Shown: piece by piece, positions 1 through 8,800 of the stretch | Position numbering within the stretch: the stretch's first letter is position 1 | Layout: the number at the start of each line of letters is the position of its first letter | Source: Dyella jiangningensis | GTDB lineage: Bacteria; Pseudomonadota; Gammaproteobacteria; Xanthomonadales; Rhodanobacteraceae | Reading direction: 5' to 3' | DNA length: 64,000 nucleotides | Assembly: GCA_000632805.1 (NCBI GenBank) | Contig: CP007444.1 | Location: 1,798,001 to 1,862,000 of the forward strand | Program-made: the position numbers and the translations under genes | The notes under the pieces: model-generated | What the model was told of the DNA's origin: nothing | The model's database searches: none | The model's input: the letters and a program-made list of their open reading frames with translations, nothing else

Positions 1-713
1 TCGCTGGCGAGCGCGTGCTGTTCACGCGAAATGGTGGTCGTGGTGACGTGGCAGCCATAGTGTTTGGCGGCATGCAGCGCGAATCCGCCCCAGCCCGTGC
101 CGATTTCCACGACGCGGTCGCCCGGTTTGAGGTCCAGCTTGCGGCAGATCACATCGAGCTTTCGCGTCGACGCGGATTCGAGGGTGTCCTCGCCATCGCT
201 CCACAAGGCCGACGAGTACATCAGGTCCGGCGACAGGAACAGCGAGAAGAATTCGTTGCCGAGGTCATAGTGCGCGGCGATGTTCCGGCAGGCGCCGGCG
301 CGGGTGTTTTCGCGCAGCGCGTGCCAGGCTCGCATGGCGAGGCCTCCGAGCTTGGCCATGCCGCCTTCCATGCCGTCGAGCAGATCGCGGTTGCGTACCA
401 GGAGCCTCACCAGGCCGACCGGGTCATCGCAGCGCCACCAGCCCTCGGCGTAGGCTTCACCCGCGCCAACACTGCCGTTGAGTGCGAGTGCGCGATAGAA
501 GCGCATGTCGTGGACGTGAACATGCACGCGCAAGGCATCCGGGCTTTCGCTGGCCGAGCCCACGTCGATGGCGCCGACGGCATCACGCAGGCATAGCACG
601 CCGTGGCGCAAGCCATTCATGGCCTTGAGCAGGCGTTCCCGCAACAGACGATCCAGCAGGCCAGGCTGGGTAGCGCCGGCGCCTACCAGTCGCTGCTTGG
701 CGATTTCGGTCAT
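1..713 (-). CDS. cfa: Cyclopropane-fatty-acyl-phospholipid synthase (C-terminus cut by window edge)
   Basis: SAM-dependent methyltransferase that adds a methylene bridge to unsaturated acyl chains of membrane phospholipids. The open frame runs from an ATG at 713 off the left edge, so only the N-terminal ~237 residues are present. Visible are the substrate-binding lead-in AYAEGWW, the segment NIAAHYDLGNEFFSLFL, DLMYSSALW, and the SAM-binding loop VVEIGTGWGGFA followed by TTTTISREQ, all diagnostic of Cfa. The start overlaps the stop of the upstream DUF1365 gene in an ATGA, so translation is probably coupled. It is the last visible gene of the lipid operon. A relative acting in branched or furan fatty acid synthesis cannot be excluded from this fragment. 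Confidence 0.93.
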   Translation of the reverse strand, partial: MTEIAKQRLVGAGATQPGLLDRLLRERLLKAMNGLRHGVLCLRDAVGAIDVGSASESPDALRVHVHVHDMRFYRALALNGSVGAGEAYAEGWWRCDDPVGLVRLLVRNRDLLDGMEGGMAKLGGLAMRAWHALRENTRAGACRNIAAHYDLGNEFFSLFLSPDLMYSSALWSDGEDTLESASTRKLDVICRKLDLKPGDRVVEIGTGWGGFALHAAKHYGCHVTTTTISREQHALAS

Positions 714-1498
714 GACTGTTCCCTTGGATGCGACGGCACATGGCCGGCTGGATGATCGTGGACGGGGGTGCGCTTGAGCCAAAGCTTGAACGCTTGCCAG
801 TGGATGGCGCCCATGACTTGCGCGGTCATGAGCGGATACCGCCACAGCACGCGTCCAAGGGCCTGGCGATCCAGTGCCCGGCGTTGCAAGGCCAGCGTGG
901 CATCGAATTCGCAGGCGTCGCCGTCGCGCACTTTCATGTGCACACGAAGATCGTCGGCGGGTGGCGTGAAGCGCCAGTCGTACTGGCGCGCCATGGCCAT
1001 GAATGGGGATACGTGGAATTGCTTGTCGAAGCGCCAGGCCAGCGCGCGGCCGCGGCGCAGCGCGCGGTCGGTCGCCAGTACATAGGCGTGGCGCTCGCCC
1101 CACGGCGTGTTGGTGATCTCCGCGACGATGCATGCGAGCGTTATGCCATCGCTTTCGTAGCAGTAATAGAAGGTGACCGGATTGAATACATACCCCGCAT
1201 AGCGCGGATGCGCGAGCATGCGAATGGGGCCGCTCAGCGCGATGCCTGCGTCGCTGCGCACACGTTCGCGGACAGCTTCCGCAAGCGGCATTCCGGCAGG
1301 TCCGAGGTAATCGTTCCGTCGCCATTCGGCAAGGTTGCGACGATTGGCCGACCACAGCGGGTGATGACGAAACACCGCTTCGATCTCGTCCAGATCCAGC
1401 AGCAGCTGCGCCATGCGATAGCGGAACGCGTGCGCGCGCGGGGCATGGCGTCGATGCGTCACCACGCCCTCGTAGACGGCGCTGGCGAGGGCGCTCAT
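710..1498 (-). CDS. DUF1365 family protein of the lipid-modification operon
   Basis: 262-residue protein of the DUF1365 family, recognised from the N-terminal pattern YEGVVTHRRHAPRAHAFRYRM, the GYVFNPVTFYYCY segment and the closing AFKLWLKRTP. Its biochemical role is not established. Across Proteobacteria the family nearly always lies between an FAD amine-oxidase-like gene and a Cfa-like gene, as here. Its ATG overlaps the stop of the upstream oxidoreductase (ATGA at 1495-1498) and its stop overlaps the cfa start (710-713), so three genes are joined by 4-base overlaps. A role in the same acyl-chain modification is inferred from context only. Confidence 0.9.
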   Translation of the reverse strand: MSALASAVYEGVVTHRRHAPRAHAFRYRMAQLLLDLDEIEAVFRHHPLWSANRRNLAEWRRNDYLGPAGMPLAEAVRERVRSDAGIALSGPIRMLAHPRYAGYVFNPVTFYYCYESDGITLACIVAEITNTPWGERHAYVLATDRALRRGRALAWRFDKQFHVSPFMAMARQYDWRFTPPADDLRVHMKVRDGDACEFDATLALQRRALDRQALGRVLWRYPLMTAQVMGAIHWQAFKLWLKRTPVHDHPAGHVPSHPREQS

Positions 1499-2769
1499 AC
1501 GTAGGTCACCCGCATGGCCTGCGGCAAGCGGCTCAGGGAGCAGAGCTTTTGTGCCACTTCCACCGCGCTGCGCATGCCATCCTCATGAAAACCCCAGCCC
1601 CAATAGGCGCCTGCAAACCATGTCCGCCGGCTTCCCTGGATCTCCGGCTTGCGCGCCTGCGCGGCGACGGAGCCCGTCGTATATACCGGATGGGCGTAGG
1701 TCATCTGGCGCAGTATCCGCTGGGGGTCGATGCGTTCGCTCTGGTTGAGGCTGACCACCAGCGGTTCGGGCGCATCGATGCGCTGCAAAAGGTTCATGCA
1801 GTAGCTGACCGTGCACGGCGCCTCCGGGTCTTCGGGAATCACCGCGTTCCAGGCCGCCCAGGCCTTGCGCGAGCGGGGCAGCACGCTTGCGTCGGTATGC
1901 AGCACCACGCGATTGGTCTGATAGGGCATGGCGCCGAGAATGTCGCGCTCACGCTCCGAAGCATCGGACAGCAATGCAAGAGCCTGGTCGCTATGGCATG
2001 CCATCACGACGTGGTCGACATATTCGATGCCCTGGTTGGAATCGATCGCCACGTGATCGTCATGGCGAACCACCGAGCGCACGGGCGAGCGCAGGCGCTC
2101 CTCGACGTTCCAGCGTTGACGCAGGGCGCGTACATAGGTCGACGACCCGCCTTTCACCACCTGCCATTGCGGGCGTCCGCTCACTTGCAGCATCTGGTGG
2201 TTCGCCATGAACTGCACGAGGTAACGCGCGGGAAACTGGAGTATCTGGCGCGACGGCGACGACCACAGGGCCGATGCCATGGGAACCAGGTGGTCGTCGC
2301 GGAACGCCGCGCCGTAGCCGTTCTGCCGGAGATAGTCGCCGAGTGTCGGACCTGCGTCGGACAGGTCGAGCAGCGCCGGCGCCTCTCGATAGAATCGAAA
2401 CAGGTCGCGCACCATGCCCCAGAAGCGCGGCGACAGCAGGTTGCGTCGCTGGCAGAACAACGTGTCGAGGGTGGTTGCGTTGTACTCCAGGCCGCTGGCC
2501 TCATGCCTGGCCGAGAAGCTCATGGTAGTTGGCTGCGATGACACGCCCAGTTCGTCGAACAAGGCATGCAGCAGGGGATAGTGCACGGGGTTGTGCACGA
2601 TGAACCCGGAGTCGATGTCGTAGTCCTCGCCTGCCAGCTGCACGCGATGCGTGTGCGTGTGGCCGCCGAGGTAATCGTTGGCTTCGTACAGGGTGACGGC
2701 ATGTTCACGGGACAGCAGCCACGCCGAGGCAAGCCCTGCGATGCCCGAACCGATGACGGCGACGCGCAT
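1495..2769 (-). CDS. FAD-dependent amine-oxidase-like oxidoreductase
   Basis: 424-residue flavoprotein of the NAD(P)-binding Rossmann / flavin amine oxidase superfamily. The start MRVAVIGSGIAG at 2769 puts the dinucleotide-binding GxGxxG motif at residues 7-12, followed by the acidic residue of LYEAND and by GGHTHTH. The open frame continues upstream of this ATG, but that part overlaps the desaturase and lacks similarity, so it was excluded. Homologues sit in clusters with DUF1365 and Cfa, some of which respond to singlet oxygen or light (the RpoE-ChrR regulon of Rhodobacter is the known case). The substrate is unknown; oxidation or desaturation of an acyl chain is an inference. It follows the desaturase after 2 bases and overlaps DUF1365. 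Confidence 0.9.
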   Translation of the reverse strand: MRVAVIGSGIAGLASAWLLSREHAVTLYEANDYLGGHTHTHRVQLAGEDYDIDSGFIVHNPVHYPLLHALFDELGVSSQPTTMSFSARHEASGLEYNATTLDTLFCQRRNLLSPRFWGMVRDLFRFYREAPALLDLSDAGPTLGDYLRQNGYGAAFRDDHLVPMASALWSSPSRQILQFPARYLVQFMANHQMLQVSGRPQWQVVKGGSSTYVRALRQRWNVEERLRSPVRSVVRHDDHVAIDSNQGIEYVDHVVMACHSDQALALLSDASERERDILGAMPYQTNRVVLHTDASVLPRSRKAWAAWNAVIPEDPEAPCTVSYCMNLLQRIDAPEPLVVSLNQSERIDPQRILRQMTYAHPVYTTGSVAAQARKPEIQGSRRTWFAGAYWGWGFHEDGMRSAVEVAQKLCSLSRLPQAMRVTYV

Positions 2770-2771
2770 GC

Positions 2772-3725
2772 CTAGTACTCCGCCTTGCGGTGCACCCACG
2801 CGGGCACGGGCTTGAGATCCCAGACCAGGCCGAGCAGGGCGAGAAGGCGCAGGCCGTACCAGGTGAGGTCGATCTCCCACCAGCGGAAGCCTTGCCGCGC
2901 CGAGCCGGGATAGAAATGGTGGTTGTTGTGCCACCCCTCGCCGAACGTGAGCAAGGCAAGCCAGGTGTTGTTGCGGCTGTCGTCGTTGGTCGGGAAACGA
3001 CGGCGCCCGAAGCGGTGGGCCAGGGAATTGATGGTGACCGTCGCGTGGAACAGCACGATGGTGGAGATGAAAAAGCCCCAGATGAGCATCTGCCCGCCAC
3101 TGGTTCCCCACGATGGCACCAGGGCGTGCAGCAGGGAGCCAAACCCGAACAGCAGCAGGGCGAGCGCGACGGGTATGGCGATGTCATAGCGGTCCAGCCA
3201 GCGGAGCTCCGGGTAGTCCCGGAGATCGGTCACGCGATCCAGATCGGTGCGGAAGGCCTCCGGCGTCAGAAACCAGCCGGCGTGGCTCCAGAGAAAGCCG
3301 TACACGGTCGGCGAGTGAGGGTCGAGTTCCGTGTCGGCGTGACGGTGGTGGTTGCGGTGATGCGCGGCCCACCACAACGGACCGCGCTGCACGCAGGATG
3401 CGCCGATCAATGCAAACGCGAATTGCACGGCGCGAGATGTGCGAAACGCGCGATGCGAGAAATACCGGTGGTAGAAGCCGGTAAGGGCAAACATGCGGAT
3501 GGCATATAGGGCGATGGCGGTCACCACGGCGACGGTCGACGTGCCGACCCAGATCACGCCAAGGCATGCCAGGTGCATGGCAACGAAGGGAATGGCGCGC
3601 ACCCAGTCGATGCGATGCGAGGCGCTGGACGTCGTGCCTTCGGATTCCGCGTCGAACCACTGGCGCACGCGCTGCGCCAGGGAACCGCTTTTCGACAAGG
3701 CTTGCGGGAAAAGCGGGTGGTTCAT
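2772..3725 (-). CDS. Acyl-CoA/lipid delta-9-type fatty acid desaturase
   Basis: 317-residue integral-membrane di-iron desaturase that introduces a cis double bond into a saturated acyl chain. The three histidine boxes of the family are present: HRYFSH (86-91), HRNHH (123-127) and HNNHH (266-270). Hydrophobic stretches lie around residues 45-80 and 180-235. It would provide the unsaturated bond on which the downstream Cfa acts, so desaturation and methylene addition are encoded in one transcript. It starts 63 bases after the periplasmic protein gene and ends 2 bases before the FAD oxidoreductase start. Confidence 0.93.
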   Translation of the reverse strand: MNHPLFPQALSKSGSLAQRVRQWFDAESEGTTSSASHRIDWVRAIPFVAMHLACLGVIWVGTSTVAVVTAIALYAIRMFALTGFYHRYFSHRAFRTSRAVQFAFALIGASCVQRGPLWWAAHHRNHHRHADTELDPHSPTVYGFLWSHAGWFLTPEAFRTDLDRVTDLRDYPELRWLDRYDIAIPVALALLLFGFGSLLHALVPSWGTSGGQMLIWGFFISTIVLFHATVTINSLAHRFGRRRFPTNDDSRNNTWLALLTFGEGWHNNHHFYPGSARQGFRWWEIDLTWYGLRLLALLGLVWDLKPVPAWVHRKAEY

Positions 3726-3788
3726 GGAAAGGTTCCGCAGTGGTATGTGACTTATACGTCGCGCGGCAGCGATCGGATGCAGCGCTTG

Positions 3789-4622
3789 TCAGGGTGGACA
3801 GTGAGAAGAGAGCGGCAGTCGAGCGGCCGATTCGACCTCGGCGCGTGCGGGTGCCGGTCCGACGGCGTCCAGGGGGAAGCGAATCTCTACGCGTTGGCGA
3901 TGGCCTCGCTCGTCGCGGATGTTGCTGATTCCCGCGAATTCCTCGAGACGGTGATCGGCGTTGGCGTAGGTCAGCTGTACCGACGGGGCGATGACGCCCA
4001 GGAAACTATCGAGGCCAAGACGGAATTGGCGCGAATCGCCGTGGGAGCTTGCCAGCGGCTTGAGTTTCAGGTCCAGGTAGCCAAGCCGGCCGGGCACCAC
4101 GAAGGCGGCTCGCACGCCCTCGGGTTGGGTCAATGCCGCCCAGTGGGATTGCACGAATGCGTCAAACCCCGCATCGACGACCGTGTCCGGTCGCGCCGGA
4201 AGATCCGCGGACTCCGTTGGTGCATCAGCGCGTTGCCTCACATAGACCCGCCATGCTCCCGGCAACCGCGTCGCGCCCTCCTGGTAGCCATCACGCGCGT
4301 CCTCGAAAGTGAAGTCGGGCGCCCAGGGTTGATCCGGGTAGTGCAGCCACTTCCGCGCAAACGGCTGCCCGCTCGGACAGCGATACAGGACAAGCCGCGT
4401 CAGCGTCCCTTGCTCCCGAAAGAGCCAATGCTCCTCCCGGTAGCGCAATGCGCCGCCATCGGCAGCGTACGCCATGCCCGAATAATGCGACGCGCCTTCG
4501 AACGAGCCGGCGTGCAATAGCCCCGACGCCATCACAAGACAGGGGGCGATCAGCCTGGGGAAGGTGATGCCAGGGGAGGTGCGGGGTGCCACTGGAGTGT
4601 GCGATACGCAGTGCCCGTTCAT
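3789..4622 (-). CDS. Conserved exported protein of unknown function
   Basis: 277 residues with a start at MNGHCVSHTPVAP. A hydrophobic export segment (PRLIAPCLVMASGLLHAG, about residues 22-39) ends just before GSFEGASHYSG, where the mature beta-rich part begins. I do not recognise a named family. The mature part contains recurring aromatic/charged patterns (YREEHWLFREQG, RLVLYRCPSGQPFARKWLHY, FTFEDARDGY) that look like a lipid- or membrane-associated periplasmic protein. It lies directly upstream of the desaturase in the same direction, so it probably belongs to the lipid operon. An alternative start at the internal Met before the signal core would still leave an export signal. Confidence 0.75.
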   Translation of the reverse strand: MNGHCVSHTPVAPRTSPGITFPRLIAPCLVMASGLLHAGSFEGASHYSGMAYAADGGALRYREEHWLFREQGTLTRLVLYRCPSGQPFARKWLHYPDQPWAPDFTFEDARDGYQEGATRLPGAWRVYVRQRADAPTESADLPARPDTVVDAGFDAFVQSHWAALTQPEGVRAAFVVPGRLGYLDLKLKPLASSHGDSRQFRLGLDSFLGVIAPSVQLTYANADHRLEEFAGISNIRDERGHRQRVEIRFPLDAVGPAPARAEVESAARLPLSSHCPP

Positions 4623-4627
4623 ATGGG

Positions 4628-4780
4628 TCAATGCCAACCCTGGGGCTCGGATGCGTTGCCGCGCGTGCGGGCGACGTGAGGCTGTATTGCGTGACCCATC
4701 GTGGACGACCACGCGGCACTCGCCGCGGCCCAAATCGTGGAGAGGAACACTATCGTCTGCATGACGCCATTGCCGCTCAT
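4628..4780 (-). CDS. Small secreted or membrane peptide, 50 aa, leading the lipid operon
   Basis: A 50-codon frame preceded by a good ribosome site (AAAGGGA, 6 bases before the ATG at 4780). It begins MSGNGVMQTIVFLSTIWAAA, a hydrophobic N-terminus, and ends in a polar tail with GNASEPQGWH. The stop lies only 5 bases before the next gene's ATG, which fits a first gene of the operon. I recognise no family. The support is the ribosome site, the signal-like hydrophobic core and the spacing. It could instead be a leader peptide or an unused frame. Confidence 0.5.
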   Translation of the reverse strand: MSGNGVMQTIVFLSTIWAAASAAWSSTMGHAIQPHVARTRGNASEPQGWH

Positions 4781-4948
4781 GAACGTCCCTTTCTCGCGTG
4801 GAGGTCATACCGTTACGAAAGAAGCGGGCGTTTGGATTCGCCATCCGGCGTCCACGACTGGCCTATGAGTTGATGCAAGTGCTGCCTTGCTGACCTGGTT
4901 GTGCAACGCACTGGCGATGCATGACGGCAGGCGACCGCGGAAGGCGCC
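4781..4948. other. Upstream region of the lipid operon
   Basis: 168 bases between the small peptide gene and the stop of the receiver gene on the same strand. It must hold the operon promoter if the receiver transcript stops first. I see no convincing sigma70 pair. Reading the minus strand there is a GAATCC box and a CGTAA box about 16 bases apart, loosely like an ECF-sigma promoter, but this is weak. Confidence 0.3.
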
Positions 4949-5344
4949 TCATCGCGCCTTCGAGCGATCAATCTCTGCAGCCAGCTCCCTCAGGTAGAAG
5001 GGTTTTGCCAGCACGGTGACGTCGTGAGGCAACTCGGCCAGCGCCTGTCCAGGCTCCGCAGTGACCACGATGATCAGCAATCGCTCGAAGAGCCTGCGGG
5101 CCATGGCGGCAAGAACAGAGCCGTCTATGGTGCCTGGCATGTTCACGTCGGTCAGCAGGAGGTCGAAGGGTCCGGCTGTATGCAGGAGGGCGAGTGCTTC
5201 ATCGGCATTGCTTGCGCCGGTGGCGGCAAAGCCGAGTGCACCCAGCATGGTGCAGAAGAGCTGCCGAAGGTCGTCGCTATCCTCCACGACCAAAGCCTGC
5301 GGGATGGCTGCTCCGACCTGGGTTTCGTTGTTAATTGAAGTCAT
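4949..5344 (-). CDS. Orphan single-domain response regulator (REC only)
   Basis: 131-residue receiver domain with no output domain. Start chosen at MTSINNETQ (5344) because AAAGG lies 6 bases upstream; the frame continues upstream without similarity. The acidic pocket is in VVEDSDD (20-25), the phosphoacceptor Asp is about residue 66 in LLTDVNMPG, the Thr switch is in IVVTAE and the Lys is in VLAKPF. It shares the unusual MPG-x-IDG turn with the receiver at 21438-21827, so both are probably paralogues. Such proteins relay phosphate from hybrid kinases; the partner is not adjacent, and the hybrid kinase at 19293 is one candidate. Confidence 0.88.
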   Translation of the reverse strand: MTSINNETQVGAAIPQALVVEDSDDLRQLFCTMLGALGFAATGASNADEALALLHTAGPFDLLLTDVNMPGTIDGSVLAAMARRLFERLLIIVVTAEPGQALAELPHDVTVLAKPFYLRELAAEIDRSKAR

Positions 5345-5888
5345 GACGACCTTTGGCGGTTCGTGGGATGCCATATCCGATGCGTGGCCTTTCCATGGAA
5401 GCGACCGAACGGCTCCGATGCGCTTCCTGGATATACGCACCCGGCCCGCGCTTGGATTCAGCGTGGAGTGCAGAATTGGCAGCAACCCATGAAATGAGTC
5501 GGCATGGTCGACGCGAACCGAGCTCAGCCACAGGCCATGAGAGCCGCGCGGCGGGCGGGTCACCGTGGCGAAAAAAAAGGCGGGGTGGGTGCCGGTCAAG
5601 CCGAAACGCCTTGCAATCGCCTTTCACGTGACCGCGGCGATATCACCGCGACACGGCGAACTCATGCGTGCGTCGTGGACTTTTGATCCCGTCGACAGTC
5701 TGGCGTTAGCGAGACACCGTAAGGTTGTCACCAAGCCGTTGTAGTTTCGTGTGTCGATTTGCGAGACGGGTGAGGTTTCCCCGCTTGCTGTTCGGCCGAT
5801 AAGGCCTGCTATCCATGGACGGTCTTGCGTTGCACTCGCGCGGGCGCTCATGAGTAGTGGGTCGGGGACCCACCAATAAGGACTACTG
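5345..5888. other. Divergent intergenic region before the TonB receptor
   Basis: 544 bases with no gene. It carries the control regions of the minus-strand receiver and the plus-strand receptor. Visible structure: a near-perfect palindrome CGCGGCGATATCACCGCG at 5633-5650 and a hairpin at 5857-5873 close to the receptor ribosome site. No clear -35/-10 pair stands out. Confidence 0.5.
5857..5873 (+). promoter_or_regulatory. Hairpin in the leader of the TonB receptor gene
   Basis: GTGGGTC-GGG-GACCCAC, a perfect 7-bp stem with a 3-base loop, ends 4 bases before the AAGGA ribosome site (5878-5882) of the Oar-like receptor. Flanking AGTAGT and ACTACT can extend the pairing around the ribosome site with a bulge. 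It could shield or expose the site; function is inferred. Confidence 0.45.
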
Positions 5889-8800
5889 ATGAGTAACCCG
5901 CTTCACCGCAGGGCGCTGCCTGTCGCCATCGCTTCGCTGCTCATTGCCACGCCGCTCATGGCCCAGAACATCACCACCTCTGGTGTGAATGGACGTGTCG
6001 TGGATGCCGCCGGCCACCCCGTTGCGGACGCCACCGTCACCATCGTCCACCAGCCATCGGGCACCACCAAGCAGGTCACCACCGATAGCGACGGTCGCTA
6101 CGCCGCGCAGGGCCTGCGCGTGGGTGGTCCGTTCGACATCACGGCCAGCAAGGCGGACATGGCGCCGGTGGAGCAGCACGACATCTACCTGCAGCTGGGC
6201 CAGCCGTCCTCGATCAACCTCAGCATGGGTGCGTCGGCGCAGTCGGCCAGCACGCTGGGCGCGGTGACGGTCAGCGCGTCGTCGCTCGCGCAGACGTTCA
6301 CGTCCGACAACAAGGGCTTGTCGACCAATCTTTCGCAGAAGCAGCTCGAGGCCACGCCGCAAGGCAATCGTTCGATCGATGACATTGCACGCGTCGATCC
6401 CCGCATCACGGTGATCGACCAGGGTGTTGGTTCGATTTCCGCCAACGGCATGAACAATCGCTACAACAACATCGCGGTGGATGGCGTGAGCCAGGGCGAT
6501 CCGTTCGGCCTGAACGCCAACGGCTTGCCCTACCAGAAGTCGCCCATCTCGCCGGAAGCCATCGCCGGCTACAACCTTTCCACCGCCAACTTCGACACCA
6601 CCTCCGATACGGTGGGTGCGGACGTCAACGCGGTGACCAAGTCCGGCACCAATCAGTATCACGGCTCGGTGTACTACTCCTATCGCAATGCCAGCAAGCT
6701 GGTGGGCGATGCCGGCTGGCTGCCAAGCAGCAATCCGGGTTACCAGTACAACGGCTACAAGAACGACTGGACCGGCGGCTTCAACGTCGGCGGCCCCATC
6801 CTCAAGGACAAGCTGTTCTTCTTCGTGTCCGCGGAACACGAGCGGACCAACGGCATCGGCGCCGACTCCGCCAATGGCCTGGATTACTCGCTCGGCAACG
6901 GCCCGTCGACCAGCAACAAGGTGTCGCCGGGCGATTTGCAGAAGATCATCGACGCCGCCACCAAGCTGGGCCTGAAGCCGGGCACCTTCGGTGGCGCGAC
7001 CGGCCTGGCCTACGACGACAAGCGTTACCTCGGCAAGGTGGACTGGAACATCACCAACGAGCACCGCGCCAGCTTCACCTATCAGCGCACCAAGGAAGAG
7101 TTGCCTGCCGTGGGCGGCAACAGTGCGAACAGCGTGGGCCTCACGAGCTACACCTATACCAAGGCCATCACCACGGACAACTACGTCCTGCACCTGTTCG
7201 ACGACTGGACCGACAATTTCTCCACGGAAACCAAGGTCGGTTACCAGAAGTTCGTGCAGGACACGACGGCGCCGTATCAGCAGCCGGCGGTGAACGTGAA
7301 CCTGTCTCCTGATGGCAAGGGTCCGTCGGTGAACCTCGGCGAGGAACGCTATCGCCACTACAACCACATCGATACCAAGAAGTTCAGCCTGTTCCTCGCC
7401 GGTACGTACGTCGCGGGCGACCACACCATCAAGGGCGGCATCGATTACCAGAGCAACAAGATCTACAACCTGTTCGGCCAGACGCAGTTCGGCCAGTACA
7501 ACTTCTGGGGCATCAACAATTTCCAGAACGCCAGCTACAACTCGTACATCCTGTATCACCCCGCGCCTGGTTATGCACTGAGCGACATTGCCGGTCGCTG
7601 GACATACAGCCAGTACAGCCCGTTCCTGCAGGACACCTGGCAGGTCAACGATCAGCTGTCACTGCAATACGGCGTGCGTGTCGACATTCCGGATGCCAAC
7701 GTCAAGCCTGAATACAATGCGTCGTTTGCCAAGGCGTTCGGCTATCCGAACAACTTCGCCATCGGCCCGGGCAATCGCGTCGTCGAGCCGCGCCTGTCAT
7801 TCAACTATCTGTTCGACAGCAGCTACCGCACGCAGCTGCGTGGCGGCGTGGGCCTGTTCCAGACGACACCGCCGATCGTGTGGCTCACCAATCCGTACCA
7901 GAACAACGGCGTCACGCTGTTGAACTACACGTCGTATGCGCCGGCGACGGCGCCGTTCAGCCCCGACCCGATGGCCCAGAACATTCCTGCTGGCGGTGGC
8001 GCGGGCTCGATCGACACGATCGACCCGAACTTCAAGATGCCGACGGTGTGGAAGGCGTCGCTCGCTTTCGATCGCGAGCTGCCGTGGTGGGGCCTGGTGG
8101 CTTCGGCGGAATACCAGCACATCAAGGTGCGTGACGGCATTCGCTACGAGGCGCTGAATTTCGGTACGCCGACCGGCACCTTGCCCGATGGGCGCGAACA
8201 GTTCTGGAAGACGCCGGGCGAGGCGCCCAAGACGGCCGATACGTTGGCCAACCAGAATCGCGCCTTCAGCAACCAGTCGACGTACCTGACCAACACCAAG
8301 AAGGGCAAGTCCGATACCTTCACCGTGGCGCTGAGCAAGGCGTTCGGCGAGGAATTCTCGGGAACCGTCAGCGCGACGCTGGGCCATGCCACCGACGTGG
8401 ATCCGGGCACGGACACCATCGCGTTCAACGGCTATTCGCGCGTTGCCCGCCGCAACCCCAACAGCGACGTGCTGGCCACGTCCAACTACAACGTGGCGCA
8501 GAGCCTGAAGGCGTCGCTGAACTGGCAGCACGCGTTCTTCGGAAGTTATTACACGCAGGTGTCGCTGTTCTACAACGGCCATACCGGAACGCCGTACACG
8601 TGGGTCTTCGCCAACGACGCCAACGGCGACACGATCTCGGGCTGGGATCCGGTGTACATCCCGGCGGTCAACGACCCGAAGGTGGCCTATGCGAAGGGCA
8701 CCAGCGCCCAGGTCATCCAGCAGTTCCAGGACTATCTGTCCAACAACGGCTACCTCAAGGATCACCGCGGGCAGATCGCGTCGCGCAACGGTGACACGAC

